Shown here piece after piece: positions 8,294 through 16,561 of a stretch of DNA of 64,000 nt; the stretch's first letter is position 1, and each line of letters starts with the position of its first letter. Below the pieces are notes generated by a model. That model made no database searches. It was not told where the DNA came from and saw only the letters and a program-made list of their open reading frames with translations. The stretch is from Archangium gephyra (GTDB lineage: Bacteria > Myxococcota > Myxococcia > Myxococcales > Myxococcaceae), in assembly GCF_001027285.1 (NCBI RefSeq), contig NZ_CP011509.1, forward strand, positions 11,928,501-11,992,500, read 5' to 3'. The translations under genes and the position numbers were made by a program.

Positions 8294-9001
8294 TCAGGGA
8301 ATCAACACGGGCGGCTGGCCCTCCAGCACGCACAGGTTGGTGCTCTCGTCACAGGTGATGGGGAACGCTGGATCCATCGACAATCCCGGCCGCGGCTGCT
8401 TGCAGACGCGCGGGTCTCGAACGTTGACGGGCTTCCCGTCCGCCCCTGTCTCCTGACGCACGCACAGGATGGCCGGGAACACGCCCACCGCCTCGTACGT
8501 GGCCGTGCAGTCTCCCTCCGAGTAGGTCAGCTCCGCCGTCCACTGCGTGCCCGGAATCGCCGCCTGCCCCTGGATGCGCAGGCCGCTCCACCGGTAGCTC
8601 CACTCCGTCGTCCCGGACTCCGAGCTCACCGTCTGCCGCGCCTCGGACAGCTCCGGCACCACGCACACCCCGTCGTCCGTCGGGTACTCGGTGGTGAAGT
8701 TTCCCAACGACGTGACGGAGTGCGAGGGATTCGCATCCTTCCCCTCGTTGTCCGCCAGCGGCTTCGGCTTCAGCACCAGCGAAGGAGGAATGCCGGAGCC
8801 GGGCTCGCGGAACACCTGCGCGCCGACGATCTCCGCCGTCTTCAGGGCGCATGCGCCCGTGCCCGTCTTCAACGTGTAGCGCACGGCATGGTCGCCGCGG
8901 CCCACGGTGCACTGGGGCGCCGGCTGCTCCGCGCCGCATGCGCCCAGCCACGCCGCGCATCCCAGCGGCACCATCCATACAAGGGCTCGATGTGTCTTCA
9001 T
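8294..9001 (-). CDS. Lipoprotein downstream of the Oar-like receptor, function unknown
   Basis: The ATG at 9001 gives 235 residues with a lipoprotein signal (MKTHRALVWMVPLGCAAWLGAC). The mature part holds about eight Cys (CTVGRGDH, GACALKTAEI, GVCVVPEL, EGDCTATY, AILCVRQE, RVCKQPR, ITCDES, LCVLEG), probably in disulfides, and looks like a beta-rich periplasmic or surface domain. I do not recognise a family. It starts 14 bases after the receptor gene and reads the same way, so the two are probably one transcript and the product may be a surface-exposed partner of the receptor, as lipoproteins often are for TonB-dependent transporters. Confidence 0.75.
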   Translation of the reverse strand: MKTHRALVWMVPLGCAAWLGACGAEQPAPQCTVGRGDHAVRYTLKTGTGACALKTAEIVGAQVFREPGSGIPPSLVLKPKPLADNEGKDANPSHSVTSLGNFTTEYPTDDGVCVVPELSEARQTVSSESGTTEWSYRWSGLRIQGQAAIPGTQWTAELTYSEGDCTATYEAVGVFPAILCVRQETGADGKPVNVRDPRVCKQPRPGLSMDPAFPITCDESTNLCVLEGQPPVLIP

Positions 9002-9015
9002 GATGGGGGCTCCGG

Positions 9016-12000
9016 TCAGAACGTGACGCGCGCGCCGAAGCGGATGCTGCGGGGCGTCTGGTAGGAGAGGGGCTTTCCGTAGTTGGGGTTGAGGGCCGGC
9101 GTTTCGCCGCTCCGGTTCTTCACGTTCGCGAGGTCCTCCGGCTTGCCGCCCACCAGCGCGTCGATGTTGTCGAAGGTGTAGTTCTGGTCCCGCGACGTGA
9201 CGGCCTGGAAGTTGAACAGGTTGAAGCTGTCCAGCGTCAGCGTGCCGGTGAGTCCCCGGCCCAGCTTGTAGTTGAAGCCCACGTGGGCATCCACGTTGTG
9301 CACCCAGGGCAGCCGGCCACCACTGCCGCGCGGCAGGATGAAGCTGTTGCCCGCGCCGTAGAGGTAGTGCGTGCCCTGCACGTTGAGCGGCGCGCCCGAG
9401 GTGCCACGGTACGACAGGCCCACGTCGAGGCTCGTCGTGGGGGAGAACACGAACTCGCGGGCGCCGAACACCTTGATGGCGTGCGTGCGGTCCAGCGGCA
9501 GCGGGCCCTCCTTGTTCTGCATCATCGAGACGAGGTCGAAGTCCGAGGTGACGTTGGGCGCGAGCTGGTTGGCATCCGGGCGGTAGAGGCCCGAGTAGTT
9601 CCCGCGCAGAGAGGACCAGGTGTAGCTGGCCTGCACGAGCCACAGGTCCGCGAACGCCTTGTTGAAGTAGACGGACACGGCATCGTAGTCACGGACCGCC
9701 TTGTCGAACGACTCGGCGATGCCCCGGCCCGGGTTGCCGATGAAGTAGTTCGTCGTCTCGTTGATGGACATGTCCTCGATGACGTCGTTCATGTAGCGCC
9801 GCGTGTAGCTGGCGCCCAGGGTCCCGCGCGGGACCACCTCGTACTCGGCACCCACGACGAGCTCGTCCGAGGACTGGGGCTTGAGGTCAGGGTCCACCGG
9901 GCTGTTGATGGCGAACGTCTGGTTGTACAGGCGGCTGATGGTGGTGCTGCCGCCGCTGGGGATGATGTTGCGCGTGTCGGCGCAGTCCGTATAGGGCGCC
10001 GCCTGGGTGAGCGGATCACACCCCGGGCCGCCGCCGAGGGGCGCGCGGCTGCGCGTGGCGCGGATGCGGGTGATGTTGGAGAACTGCGAGTTCACCATGG
10101 CCAGCACGGCGTTCTGGTAGTAGCGCGCGTAGCTGGCGAAGAGCTTGGAGCGGCCCTTCTGGGTGAAGTCGTAGACGAGCCCCACGCGCGGGGAGAGCTG
10201 GTTGGGCAGCTCGAAGGCCACGTCGCCGCCGGTGCCGTAAATGGTCTGCGTGTCGTAGCGCAGGCCCGCGTTGAGGGTGACACGGTCCATGATGCTCCAG
10301 CTGTCCTGCAGGAAGGCGCCCACGGCGTCGGCGCGGGTGGAGGTGTCCACCTGCGGCTGGATCTCCACCTGGTCCGGACCCGTGAGGAAGCCGAACGCGC
10401 GGAAGTCCGTGAAGGTCTTCCCATCCGTCGCCTCCTGGATGAGGCGCCTGCCCGAGTACGCACGCGTGTCCACGTTGGTCATCACCTCGGCGTCGAGACC
10501 GGCCTTGATGACGTGGTGGCCGAGCGCGTTGAGCAGCAGCGTGCCCACGGCGTTGGCCTGGTAGCGGTTCACGGTGCGGTCCAGCAGGAAGCCGGGGCCG
10601 CCCAGGAGGTAGTTGGCCACCGGGCAGCGCACGGCGTTCGTCGTCCCGGCGGGGTCGCACACCGACGGGTCGGCCAGCTGCTCGAAGTCGTTGATGGAGT
10701 AGTAGGTGGGCACGGCGCGAGTGCCGGTGCGGCGCATCTCGAACTGGGGCGTGCCAGACAGGCCCGCGCCCTGGCCGATGCCGCTGCCATCCACGGGCAG
10801 CGTGTTGTCGTACTGGTGGTGCCAGCCCACGTTCGCGTCGAGCAGCACGCGCTTGTCCAGGAAGGACGAGGTCAGCTTGAGCGAGATGTCACGCGCGTCC
10901 TGCTCATAGCTGTGGGCGAGCGCGCTGTAGGCACCGTTGAGGTTCTCCACCTCGACGGCGCCGTTGTCGATGTTGTAGCCGAAGCGGCCCTCGCCACCCG
11001 AGCTGCTCGGCGTGCCATACACCGACAGGGAGAGGCTGTGGTCGGTGTGCACCTGCCAGGTGAGCTTGCCGAGGTACTGCACGGAGCGCTGGTCCGCGAA
11101 GTAGCGGGTGGCGCCGTTGGGAATGGGGGTGGTGAGGGAGAAGCCGTTCTTGTCCTTGAGGGGCTTGCCGTCCTCGCCGAGTACGAAGGCGTTGAGGCTG
11201 CGGTCGAGCACCCGGCGCGTGAAGGAGGGCGCCACGCCCGCGAAGAACCACAGCTTGTCCTGGACGAGGGGGCCACCGAGGGTGGCGCCGAAGTCACCCA
11301 GGTTCCACAGCTGCTGGCGCGTGGTGATGACCGTGCCCTCGCGCGCGATGGGGGTGGGCGTGCCCTCGAGGAAGCCCGGGGCGAGGTTGCCGAACACCGA
11401 GCCGTGGAGCTGGTTGGAGCCGGACTTCGTGACGGCCGTCATCACGCCACCCGTGGAGCGGCCGAACTCGGGCATGAAGCCACCGGTGATGACGTTCACC
11501 TCCTGGATGAACTCGGCCGACAGCGGCGTGCCGAGGATGCCGAGCGCGGGGTTGCCGGTGGACAGGCCATCCACCAGGAAGCCGTTCTCCGGCGAGGTGG
11601 TGCCACCAATGGACACGCCATAGGCGTCCGCGTTGGCGCCGGGGGCCAGCTCGGCGAGGCTCTCGAAGGAGCGGGACGCCGAGCCCTTGGAGCCGGGGCG
11701 CACCACGGCCAGGCGGTTCATCAGCTCCGTGTCCACGCTCACGCCGGTGCGGGTGGAGCCCACGTCCACGGCGGGCGCCGCGGCCACCACGTCCACCGTC
11801 ACGGACATGCCCTCGGGCAGCAGCTCCGCGTTGAAGCGCACGGTGCTGTTGAGGCGCAGGGTGACGCCGTCGCGCGCGAGGACCTGGAAGGCCTCCTTCT
11901 CGAAGCGCACCGTGTAGATGCCGGGAGGCAGCTGCGGCAGCCGGTAGAGGCCGGTGGCGTCGGTGACGGCGATCTGCTCACCCTGGAGGCTGGGAGAGGT

Positions 12001-12171
12001 CGCGGTCACCACCACATCCGCGACGGGTTGCTTGTTGCTGGCGTCCACCACCGTGCCGGTCAGCACGGAGGTGCTCTGCTGCGCCAGGGCGGGTGGCATC
12101 CACATGCACACGCCCAGCGTCAGCGCGGCCACGAGGACGCGCGCCTGGGTTGTCTGGAGACGTCGATTCAA
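9016..12171 (-). CDS. Oar-like TonB-dependent receptor with carboxypeptidase-regulatory domain
   Basis: A TTG start at 12171 (GAGG about eight bases upstream) gives 1051 residues and a good signal peptide (MNRRLQTTQARVLVAALTLG...ALAQQ). The frame is open further upstream without meaning. Residues about 30-115 form a CarboxypepD_reg domain (GTVVDASNKQPVADVVVTAT, GLYRLPQLPPGIYTVRF). A plug domain follows (about 125-260: NGFLVDGLSTGNPALG, FIQEVNVITGGFMPEFGRSTGG), then a large barrel ending in FGARVTF with a terminal Phe, as in outer membrane barrels. M. xanthus Oar, needed in development and in export of a protease, has this size and order. Ligand or cargo is not predictable. Followed by a co-directional lipoprotein gene. 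Confidence 0.85.
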   Translation of the reverse strand: MNRRLQTTQARVLVAALTLGVCMWMPPALAQQSTSVLTGTVVDASNKQPVADVVVTATSPSLQGEQIAVTDATGLYRLPQLPPGIYTVRFEKEAFQVLARDGVTLRLNSTVRFNAELLPEGMSVTVDVVAAAPAVDVGSTRTGVSVDTELMNRLAVVRPGSKGSASRSFESLAELAPGANADAYGVSIGGTTSPENGFLVDGLSTGNPALGILGTPLSAEFIQEVNVITGGFMPEFGRSTGGVMTAVTKSGSNQLHGSVFGNLAPGFLEGTPTPIAREGTVITTRQQLWNLGDFGATLGGPLVQDKLWFFAGVAPSFTRRVLDRSLNAFVLGEDGKPLKDKNGFSLTTPIPNGATRYFADQRSVQYLGKLTWQVHTDHSLSLSVYGTPSSSGGEGRFGYNIDNGAVEVENLNGAYSALAHSYEQDARDISLKLTSSFLDKRVLLDANVGWHHQYDNTLPVDGSGIGQGAGLSGTPQFEMRRTGTRAVPTYYSINDFEQLADPSVCDPAGTTNAVRCPVANYLLGGPGFLLDRTVNRYQANAVGTLLLNALGHHVIKAGLDAEVMTNVDTRAYSGRRLIQEATDGKTFTDFRAFGFLTGPDQVEIQPQVDTSTRADAVGAFLQDSWSIMDRVTLNAGLRYDTQTIYGTGGDVAFELPNQLSPRVGLVYDFTQKGRSKLFASYARYYQNAVLAMVNSQFSNITRIRATRSRAPLGGGPGCDPLTQAAPYTDCADTRNIIPSGGSTTISRLYNQTFAINSPVDPDLKPQSSDELVVGAEYEVVPRGTLGASYTRRYMNDVIEDMSINETTNYFIGNPGRGIAESFDKAVRDYDAVSVYFNKAFADLWLVQASYTWSSLRGNYSGLYRPDANQLAPNVTSDFDLVSMMQNKEGPLPLDRTHAIKVFGAREFVFSPTTSLDVGLSYRGTSGAPLNVQGTHYLYGAGNSFILPRGSGGRLPWVHNVDAHVGFNYKLGRGLTGTLTLDSFNLFNFQAVTSRDQNYTFDNIDALVGGKPEDLANVKNRSGETPALNPNYGKPLSYQTPRSIRFGARVTF

Positions 12172-12296
12172 AGGAAGTGCCCTCGGTCGGGCGCCGGCCC
12201 ACGGCATGTGGGCCAGCACCACGGTCTTGCGTGCTACACTGCGATTCCACGGAAAGACAAGCTGGGCGTCTCCGGAAGGCCCGGAGCGCGGCCTCG

Positions 12297-13571
12297 CTAC
12301 TCCATGCGCAGGACGGCCACGTCGGGCTCCATCTTCTTCACCGCCCCGGGCACCACGGACAGCTCCCCGTTCTTCACCCCGCACGTGGCCTCCGCCGCGG
12401 GCACCACGCGCACGGGGTTGAGCGTCTCGGGCCGGCCGAACTTCACCGCGCTGGTGGCGAGCATCCGCTCCTGCTTCTTCCCGCTGTCGCTGTCGCTGTA
12501 CACGACGCTGATGGCCTGGAAGGGCGTGGGCAGCTTCAGCTTCATCCGGTAGCCCTGCTTGCCGGGCAGCTCGGCGCGCTCGACCTGGAGCGTCTGCTGG
12601 GGCGAGCCGAAGGCCGGGAACACCTTGCCATCCACGATGCGGATGCCCCACTGCGAGGGCAGCTGCGCGGCCTCGGGCTTGCCACAGCCGGTGAGCTCCT
12701 GGGGCGGCCGCGGGGCCAGCCACAGCTCCAGGTGGTCATCGTTGAGCCACTTCGCGCTCGGGCCCGTCCACTTGTTGTCCCGCACCTCGACGAGCAGGGT
12801 GTCCGGCGCCACCAGCAGCGCCTTCAGCCCCGCGTCCTTCGGATTGTCCTGCGTGCCCAGCAGGAAGTTGCCCGCCTCGACGCCGCACGCGCCGAGCCCC
12901 GCCTGCTTCCACCCTCCCTCCAGGTACGCCTTGTCCACCTGCACCTGGGGCAGGAACGGCAGCGTCCGCTCTCCCAGGGACGTCTGCCCCTCCTCGCACT
13001 CGGGAGCGGCCTGGACGACCTCGCCGCGCAGCTGCTCGACATCCCAGTAGTCACCACTCTCCCCAGCGTCGTCGGCCAGGGAGTCGGAGTTCCGATGGCC
13101 CACGGTGACCAGCCGCAGTGGGGAGAGCTGCAACGTGCGCGAGACGGACCAGCGCTCACGGCTGCCGCCGCTCTGCTCGTGGGTGAAGCGGTTGTCCGCC
13201 ACCGTCACCGAATCCTCGCCCACGCCCGCCATGCCATAGCCGTTGTTGCACACGGACAGCAGCAGCTGGGCGGGCTGGGACGGACGCACCAGCCACCACT
13301 CGGCGGCGTCGCACTGGCCCTCCGCGCGAGAGCCCTCCGCCTTGCGGCCACCCGGGCCGAACTTGCGCCCGACGAACTTGTCCGACGTGTCCGCGTCCGC
13401 CCACCCGAGCTCCAGGTGTTTCACCTGCAGGGGGCGGCCCTGCGCGTCCTTGCCCGCGTCGAGCGTCTCCGTGACGCGGCAGGGCTCGCGCTTCGCGCAG
13501 AGCGGATCATTGGAAGAAGCGGGCGGAGCGCCCAGCAACGACAACACCAACACCGTGGCGGTAGGGTTCAT
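12297..13571 (-). CDS. Secreted protein of unknown function
   Basis: The ATG at 13571 gives 424 residues with a signal peptide (MNPTATVLVLSLLGAPPASS). In the mature protein, paired Cys (CAKREPC, QCDAAEWW, SVCNNGYG, PECEEG, GACGVEAG, TGCGKPE, ATCGVKNG) suggest disulfides. A middle part (LLVEVRDNKWTGPSAKWLNDDHLELWLAP) resembles carbohydrate-binding-like beta-sandwich modules of the family 9 type, but the match is weak. No catalytic motif is seen. It shares a 91-bp divergent upstream region with the carbonic-anhydrase-like gene, and is separated from the receptor start by 125 bp in which I see nothing else. Confidence 0.7.
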   Translation of the reverse strand: MNPTATVLVLSLLGAPPASSNDPLCAKREPCRVTETLDAGKDAQGRPLQVKHLELGWADADTSDKFVGRKFGPGGRKAEGSRAEGQCDAAEWWLVRPSQPAQLLLSVCNNGYGMAGVGEDSVTVADNRFTHEQSGGSRERWSVSRTLQLSPLRLVTVGHRNSDSLADDAGESGDYWDVEQLRGEVVQAAPECEEGQTSLGERTLPFLPQVQVDKAYLEGGWKQAGLGACGVEAGNFLLGTQDNPKDAGLKALLVAPDTLLVEVRDNKWTGPSAKWLNDDHLELWLAPRPPQELTGCGKPEAAQLPSQWGIRIVDGKVFPAFGSPQQTLQVERAELPGKQGYRMKLKLPTPFQAISVVYSDSDSGKKQERMLATSAVKFGRPETLNPVRVVPAAEATCGVKNGELSVVPGAVKKMEPDVAVLRME

Positions 13572-13662
13572 GGCGGCGCAGCTTGCACCAGCTGGCGGGG
13601 CGGATTGAACCTTCGGTGTGAGGGATCGGGCCTCCCGGGCGGGCCCGGAGTAGCGTGGGGGC

Positions 13663-14124
13663 ATGTCCGCCCCTCCCTTCATCTCCCACGTCCCCTACGA
13701 GGCCCATCATCCCCACGTGCTCGCCGTCTACTGCTCGGACGGACGCTTCACGGACGCGGTGGAGGACCTGGCGCGGCACCTGGGCCATGACCGCATCGAC
13801 ACGCTGACGCTCCCAGGGGGCCCCGGGCTGCTCAACCGGTGGTCCGCCGACTACCTGGAGAGCGACATGGTGACGCGCGCGGCGCACTTCCTCATCCGCG
13901 GCCACCACATCTCCGAGGTGCTCCTGCTGGCCCATGCCGGCTGCGGCTACTACCAGGCCCGCCACGGCTCGCTCGGTCCGGACTTCGTCGCCGAGCAGCA
14001 GCTCACGGACCTGCGCACCGCCGCCTCGGAGCTGCGCAAGGCCTTCCCCACCATCACCGTGCACCTCTACTTCGTGCGCCCTCACGGGACGGCCATCCAC
14101 TTCGAGCCCATCCCGGAGGTTTGA
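13663..14124 (+). CDS. Carbonic anhydrase-like protein, short
   Basis: A 153-residue protein with both halves of the beta-carbonic anhydrase zinc site: CSDGR (CxDxR, residues about 24-28) and HAGC (HxxC, about 86-89), plus the strand HLYFVRPHG near the end. Beta enzymes normally have about 200 residues or more; the helices that build the dimer active site are short here. It may hydrate CO2, or be one of the carbonic-anhydrase-like proteins without that activity. GGGGG lies just before the ATG. It is followed after 158 bp by a histidine kinase on the same strand; no clear link is visible. Confidence 0.75.
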   Translation: MSAPPFISHVPYEAHHPHVLAVYCSDGRFTDAVEDLARHLGHDRIDTLTLPGGPGLLNRWSADYLESDMVTRAAHFLIRGHHISEVLLLAHAGCGYYQARHGSLGPDFVAEQQLTDLRTAASELRKAFPTITVHLYFVRPHGTAIHFEPIPEV

Positions 14125-14282
14125 GATTCCCGGGCCGTCCTGCCCCTGATGGCTCCCCTGGACAGCAGGCGGGCACTCCCAGCGCTTTGAAGGAAAACGC
14201 CCCCCTCGGCTGGTTCATGCCAGGAGGAAGCAGGCGTCTCGAGCCTCGAGAACGCGTGAGCACCCCAGGAGAACCACCGCCC

Positions 14283-15377
14283 ATGGAGACCCAGCTCCCG
14301 TTGGAGCAATACCGGCTGCTGGTCGAGCACGCCCCGACGATGGTGTGGCGCGCGGGGTTGGACGGCCTGTGCAACTACTTCAACGCCACCTGGCTGCGCT
14401 TCACCGGACGCACGCAGGAGCAGGAGGTGGGCAACGGCTGGGTCTCGGGCGTCCACCCGGACGACATGAAGCGCTGCATGGAGATCTACCTCTCCCACTT
14501 CGAGCGGCGCCAGGCCTTCGAGATGGAGTACCGGCTGCGGCGCCACGACGGCGTCTACCGCTACATCTTCGACCGGGGCGTGCCCTTCACGGATGACGCG
14601 GGCCAGTTCGCGGGCTTCATCGGCAGCTGCGTGGACGTGCACGAGCGCCGCGAGGCGGACCGGGCCAAGGCGACCTTCCTGGCCCTCGCCACCCATGAGC
14701 TGCGCACTCCCCTCACCTCGATGCAGATGTACCTGGAGGCGGTGCGCCGGCAGCTCGCCCAGGGGGAGCCGGTGGCGAACGGCGCACTGACGCGGCTGGG
14801 CGCCCAGCTCGAGCGCGTCTCCGCCCTGGTGCAGGACCTGGAGGACACCGGGCGCCTGGACGCGGACATGCCGCTCGTCCTGCGCAAGGAGGAGCTGGAC
14901 CTGGCCGCGCTCGTCGAGCCCCTCGTGGCCCACCACCGCGAGGCCAATACGTTCCGGTCCCGCGGCCGGCAGCGCCACTCCATCGAGCTCTCCCTGGGCC
15001 CGGGCCCCTGGCGTGTCCTGGCGGATCGCCAGCGCCTGGAGCAGGTGGTGAACAACCTGCTCACCAACGCCCTCAAGTACTCGCCCCAGGGAGGCACCCT
15101 GCGCGTCACCCTCGCCCGCGCGGGAGACGTGCTCGAGCTGTCCATCTCGGACCCGGGCATCGGCATTCCCGCCGCCGACATTCCCCTGCTGGGCCGGCGC
15201 TACTTCCGCGCGAGCAACGTCTCCGCCGAGAACTTCTCCGGACTCGGGCTCGGGCTGTCGCTCGTCAAGGACATCCTGGAGGCGCACCAGGGCGGGCTTC
15301 GCATCCAGAGCGAGCAGGGACGGGGAACGACCGTCACCGTCTTCCTTCCGGAAGCGCCCACCGGAGGACGCTCATGA
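14283..15377 (+). CDS. PAS-domain sensor histidine kinase
   Basis: The ATG at 14283 follows AGGAGA by about ten bases and gives 364 residues. No membrane segment is seen, so the kinase is soluble. A PAS domain (about 8-125, YRLLVEHAPTMVWRAGLDG to FAGFIGSCVDVHERREA) is followed by HisKA with the phospho-acceptor His in ATHELRTPLTSM (about residue 140), and a HATPase_c domain with N box NNLLTNALKYS, G1 DPGIGIPAAD, G2 GLGLGLSLVKDI and the closing GRGTTVTVFLP. The stop overlaps the start of the response regulator (ATGA), so the two form a translationally coupled two-component pair. The signal seen by the PAS domain is unknown. Confidence 0.9.
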   Translation: METQLPLEQYRLLVEHAPTMVWRAGLDGLCNYFNATWLRFTGRTQEQEVGNGWVSGVHPDDMKRCMEIYLSHFERRQAFEMEYRLRRHDGVYRYIFDRGVPFTDDAGQFAGFIGSCVDVHERREADRAKATFLALATHELRTPLTSMQMYLEAVRRQLAQGEPVANGALTRLGAQLERVSALVQDLEDTGRLDADMPLVLRKEELDLAALVEPLVAHHREANTFRSRGRQRHSIELSLGPGPWRVLADRQRLEQVVNNLLTNALKYSPQGGTLRVTLARAGDVLELSISDPGIGIPAADIPLLGRRYFRASNVSAENFSGLGLGLSLVKDILEAHQGGLRIQSEQGRGTTVTVFLPEAPTGGRS

Positions 15378-15898
15378 AGCGCGTCCTCGTCGTCGATGAT
15401 GACCCGGACATCCTCGACTCCCTCATGATGCTGCTGGAGACGCGCTACGCCGTCACCCCCGCGGAGGACGGTGATGTCGCGCTGGAGTTGCTGGGCCAGC
15501 AGACGTTCGATGCCGTGGTGCTCGACCTGATGATGCCCGTGCTCGACGGCACCCGCGTCCTCCAGGAGATGCGCCAGCGGGGCCACACGCTTCCCGTCAT
15601 CCTCATCTCCGCGCACCGGGACCTCGACAGACAGGAGGAGCGGCACCGCGAGCTGGGCGCCTTCGCCTCCCTGCGCAAGCCCTTCAACATCCAGGAGTTG
15701 GAGAAGCAGCTCGAGCAGGCCCTGGGCCCCTCCAGCGGCCCGGGTGGCCCACGAGGCCCGCAGGGGACGGGCAATTCCCTGCGCACGGGCACGAGCCCCG
15801 CTCCTGTGACACCCGTGACGGGCGGCGAGAAGTCCCGGTCCGCCCGCCACTGGCGGCCCGCGGTGCCCTCCGGAAAAGACATGCCGCCGGCCTCGTGA
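15374..15898 (+). CDS. Single-domain response regulator with disordered tail
   Basis: A 174-residue protein: a receiver domain (1-118) with the acidic pair DDD (8-10), phospho-acceptor Asp51 (VVLDLMMPV), switch Ser/Thr in LISAH, and Lys in LRKPFN. The remaining 55 residues are Gly/Pro/Ser-rich and carry no output domain. It most likely receives phosphate from the kinase with which it overlaps by four bases, and passes it on by protein contact rather than DNA binding. Confidence 0.9.
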   Translation: MKRVLVVDDDPDILDSLMMLLETRYAVTPAEDGDVALELLGQQTFDAVVLDLMMPVLDGTRVLQEMRQRGHTLPVILISAHRDLDRQEERHRELGAFASLRKPFNIQELEKQLEQALGPSSGPGGPRGPQGTGNSLRTGTSPAPVTPVTGGEKSRSARHWRPAVPSGKDMPPAS

Positions 15899-15900
15899 CG

Positions 15901-15923
15901 GGTCCGGCATGGAACCCCGGACC
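15901..15923 (+). terminator. Hairpin after the two-component operon
   Basis: A perfect 7-bp inverted repeat (GGTCCGG at 15901-15907, CCGGACC at 15917-15923, 9-base loop) directly follows the response regulator stop and precedes the next start by 20 bases. There is no T tract. Confidence 0.4.
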
Positions 15924-15943
15924 GCTCTGGTACACTGGGGCGC

Positions 15944-16561
15944 ATGTTCCTCAAGGACGTCGAGACGCACGAAGGCACGGGCCCCTATTCGGAGCTCATC
16001 CGGCGCGCACGCGGCAGCGGAGTGCCTCCCTCGGGGCTGTGGCACCTGCTCGCCTTCAAGCCGGAGATGACGGAGGCGCTGACGCAGTTCACGCAGGCGG
16101 CGATGCGCGGCCCCTCACCGCTCCCCGCGGGCATGCGCGAGCTGATCGCCGCCTTCACCTCGCGGCGCAACCAGTGTGTGTTTTGAACGAACTCCCACGC
16201 CGCGGTCGCGGCGCGAATGCTGGGCGATGAGCAGAAGGTCCAGGCCATCCTGGAGAACCTCGACACGGCTCCCATTCCGGAGGCCGAGCGGGTGCTGTTC
16301 CGTTTCCTGGAGAAGGTGAACCGCGAGCCGGAGCACATCCGCCCGGAGGACGTGGAGGCGGTGAAGGCGGCGGGCTGGACGGATGAGGCCGTCTATGACG
16401 CCATCACCGTCTGCGCGCTCTTCAACTTCTACAACCGGTGGGCGGATGCCACGGGCGTTCGCGAGCACCCCGTCGAGGTCTACGAGCGCAGCGCCGAGCG
16501 GCTCGCCCTGGGAGGCTATGTCGCGTCCCCACCGCCCGGAGGAGGGAAGAAGACGCCTTAG
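15944..16561 (+). CDS. Probable selenoprotein: AhpD-like / carboxymuconolactone decarboxylase family, TGA (16184-16186) read as selenocysteine
   Basis: Two open frames (15944-16186 and 16217-16561) lie in the same phase, parted only by one TGA. Read through, they give one 205-residue protein of normal length for the peroxidase-related CMD/AhpD family. The TGA falls exactly on the second redox residue of the family motif SxxNxCxxCxxxH: visible is S73, N76, C78, V, F, U81, T, N, S, H85. The expected residue is Cys, so C78-xx-U81 would be the selenenylsulfide/thiol centre used in peroxide or organic hydroperoxide reduction. A GC hairpin with a GGTC loop begins 11 bases after the TGA and fits a bacterial SECIS element. 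The downstream half (MLGDEQKVQAILENLDTAP onward) keeps family-like sequence and so is not decaying. If not Sec, the gene would be a nonsense mutant at one codon. It overlaps convergent cheB by four bases. Confidence 0.8.
16184..16224 (+). promoter_or_regulatory. UGA codon plus SECIS-like hairpin
   Basis: Directly after the TGA at 16184-16186 there is a perfect 6-bp stem (CGCCGC at 16198-16203, GCGGCG at 16208-16213) with the loop GGTC (16204-16207), which starts 18 bases past the TGA. A lower helix CCCA (16194-16197)/TGGG (16221-16224) is possible. Bacterial SECIS elements sit within the coding region just 3' of the UGA, with a G/U-bearing apical loop at about this distance, where SelB binds. 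Assignment is by position and shape, not by a folding calculation. Confidence 0.65.

Noticed and set aside
9283-12552. 1089-codon plus-strand open frame opposite the Oar-like receptor
   Set aside because: Translation is His/Arg/Gly/Val-rich low-complexity noise; the receptor on the other strand has full domain structure.
16184-16186. Reading the TGA as a nonsense mutation that makes two fragments or a pseudogene
   Set aside because: The TGA is at the redox Cys codon, a SECIS-like hairpin follows, and the downstream half is intact; Sec is the better explanation, though genome-wide Sec genes must confirm it.
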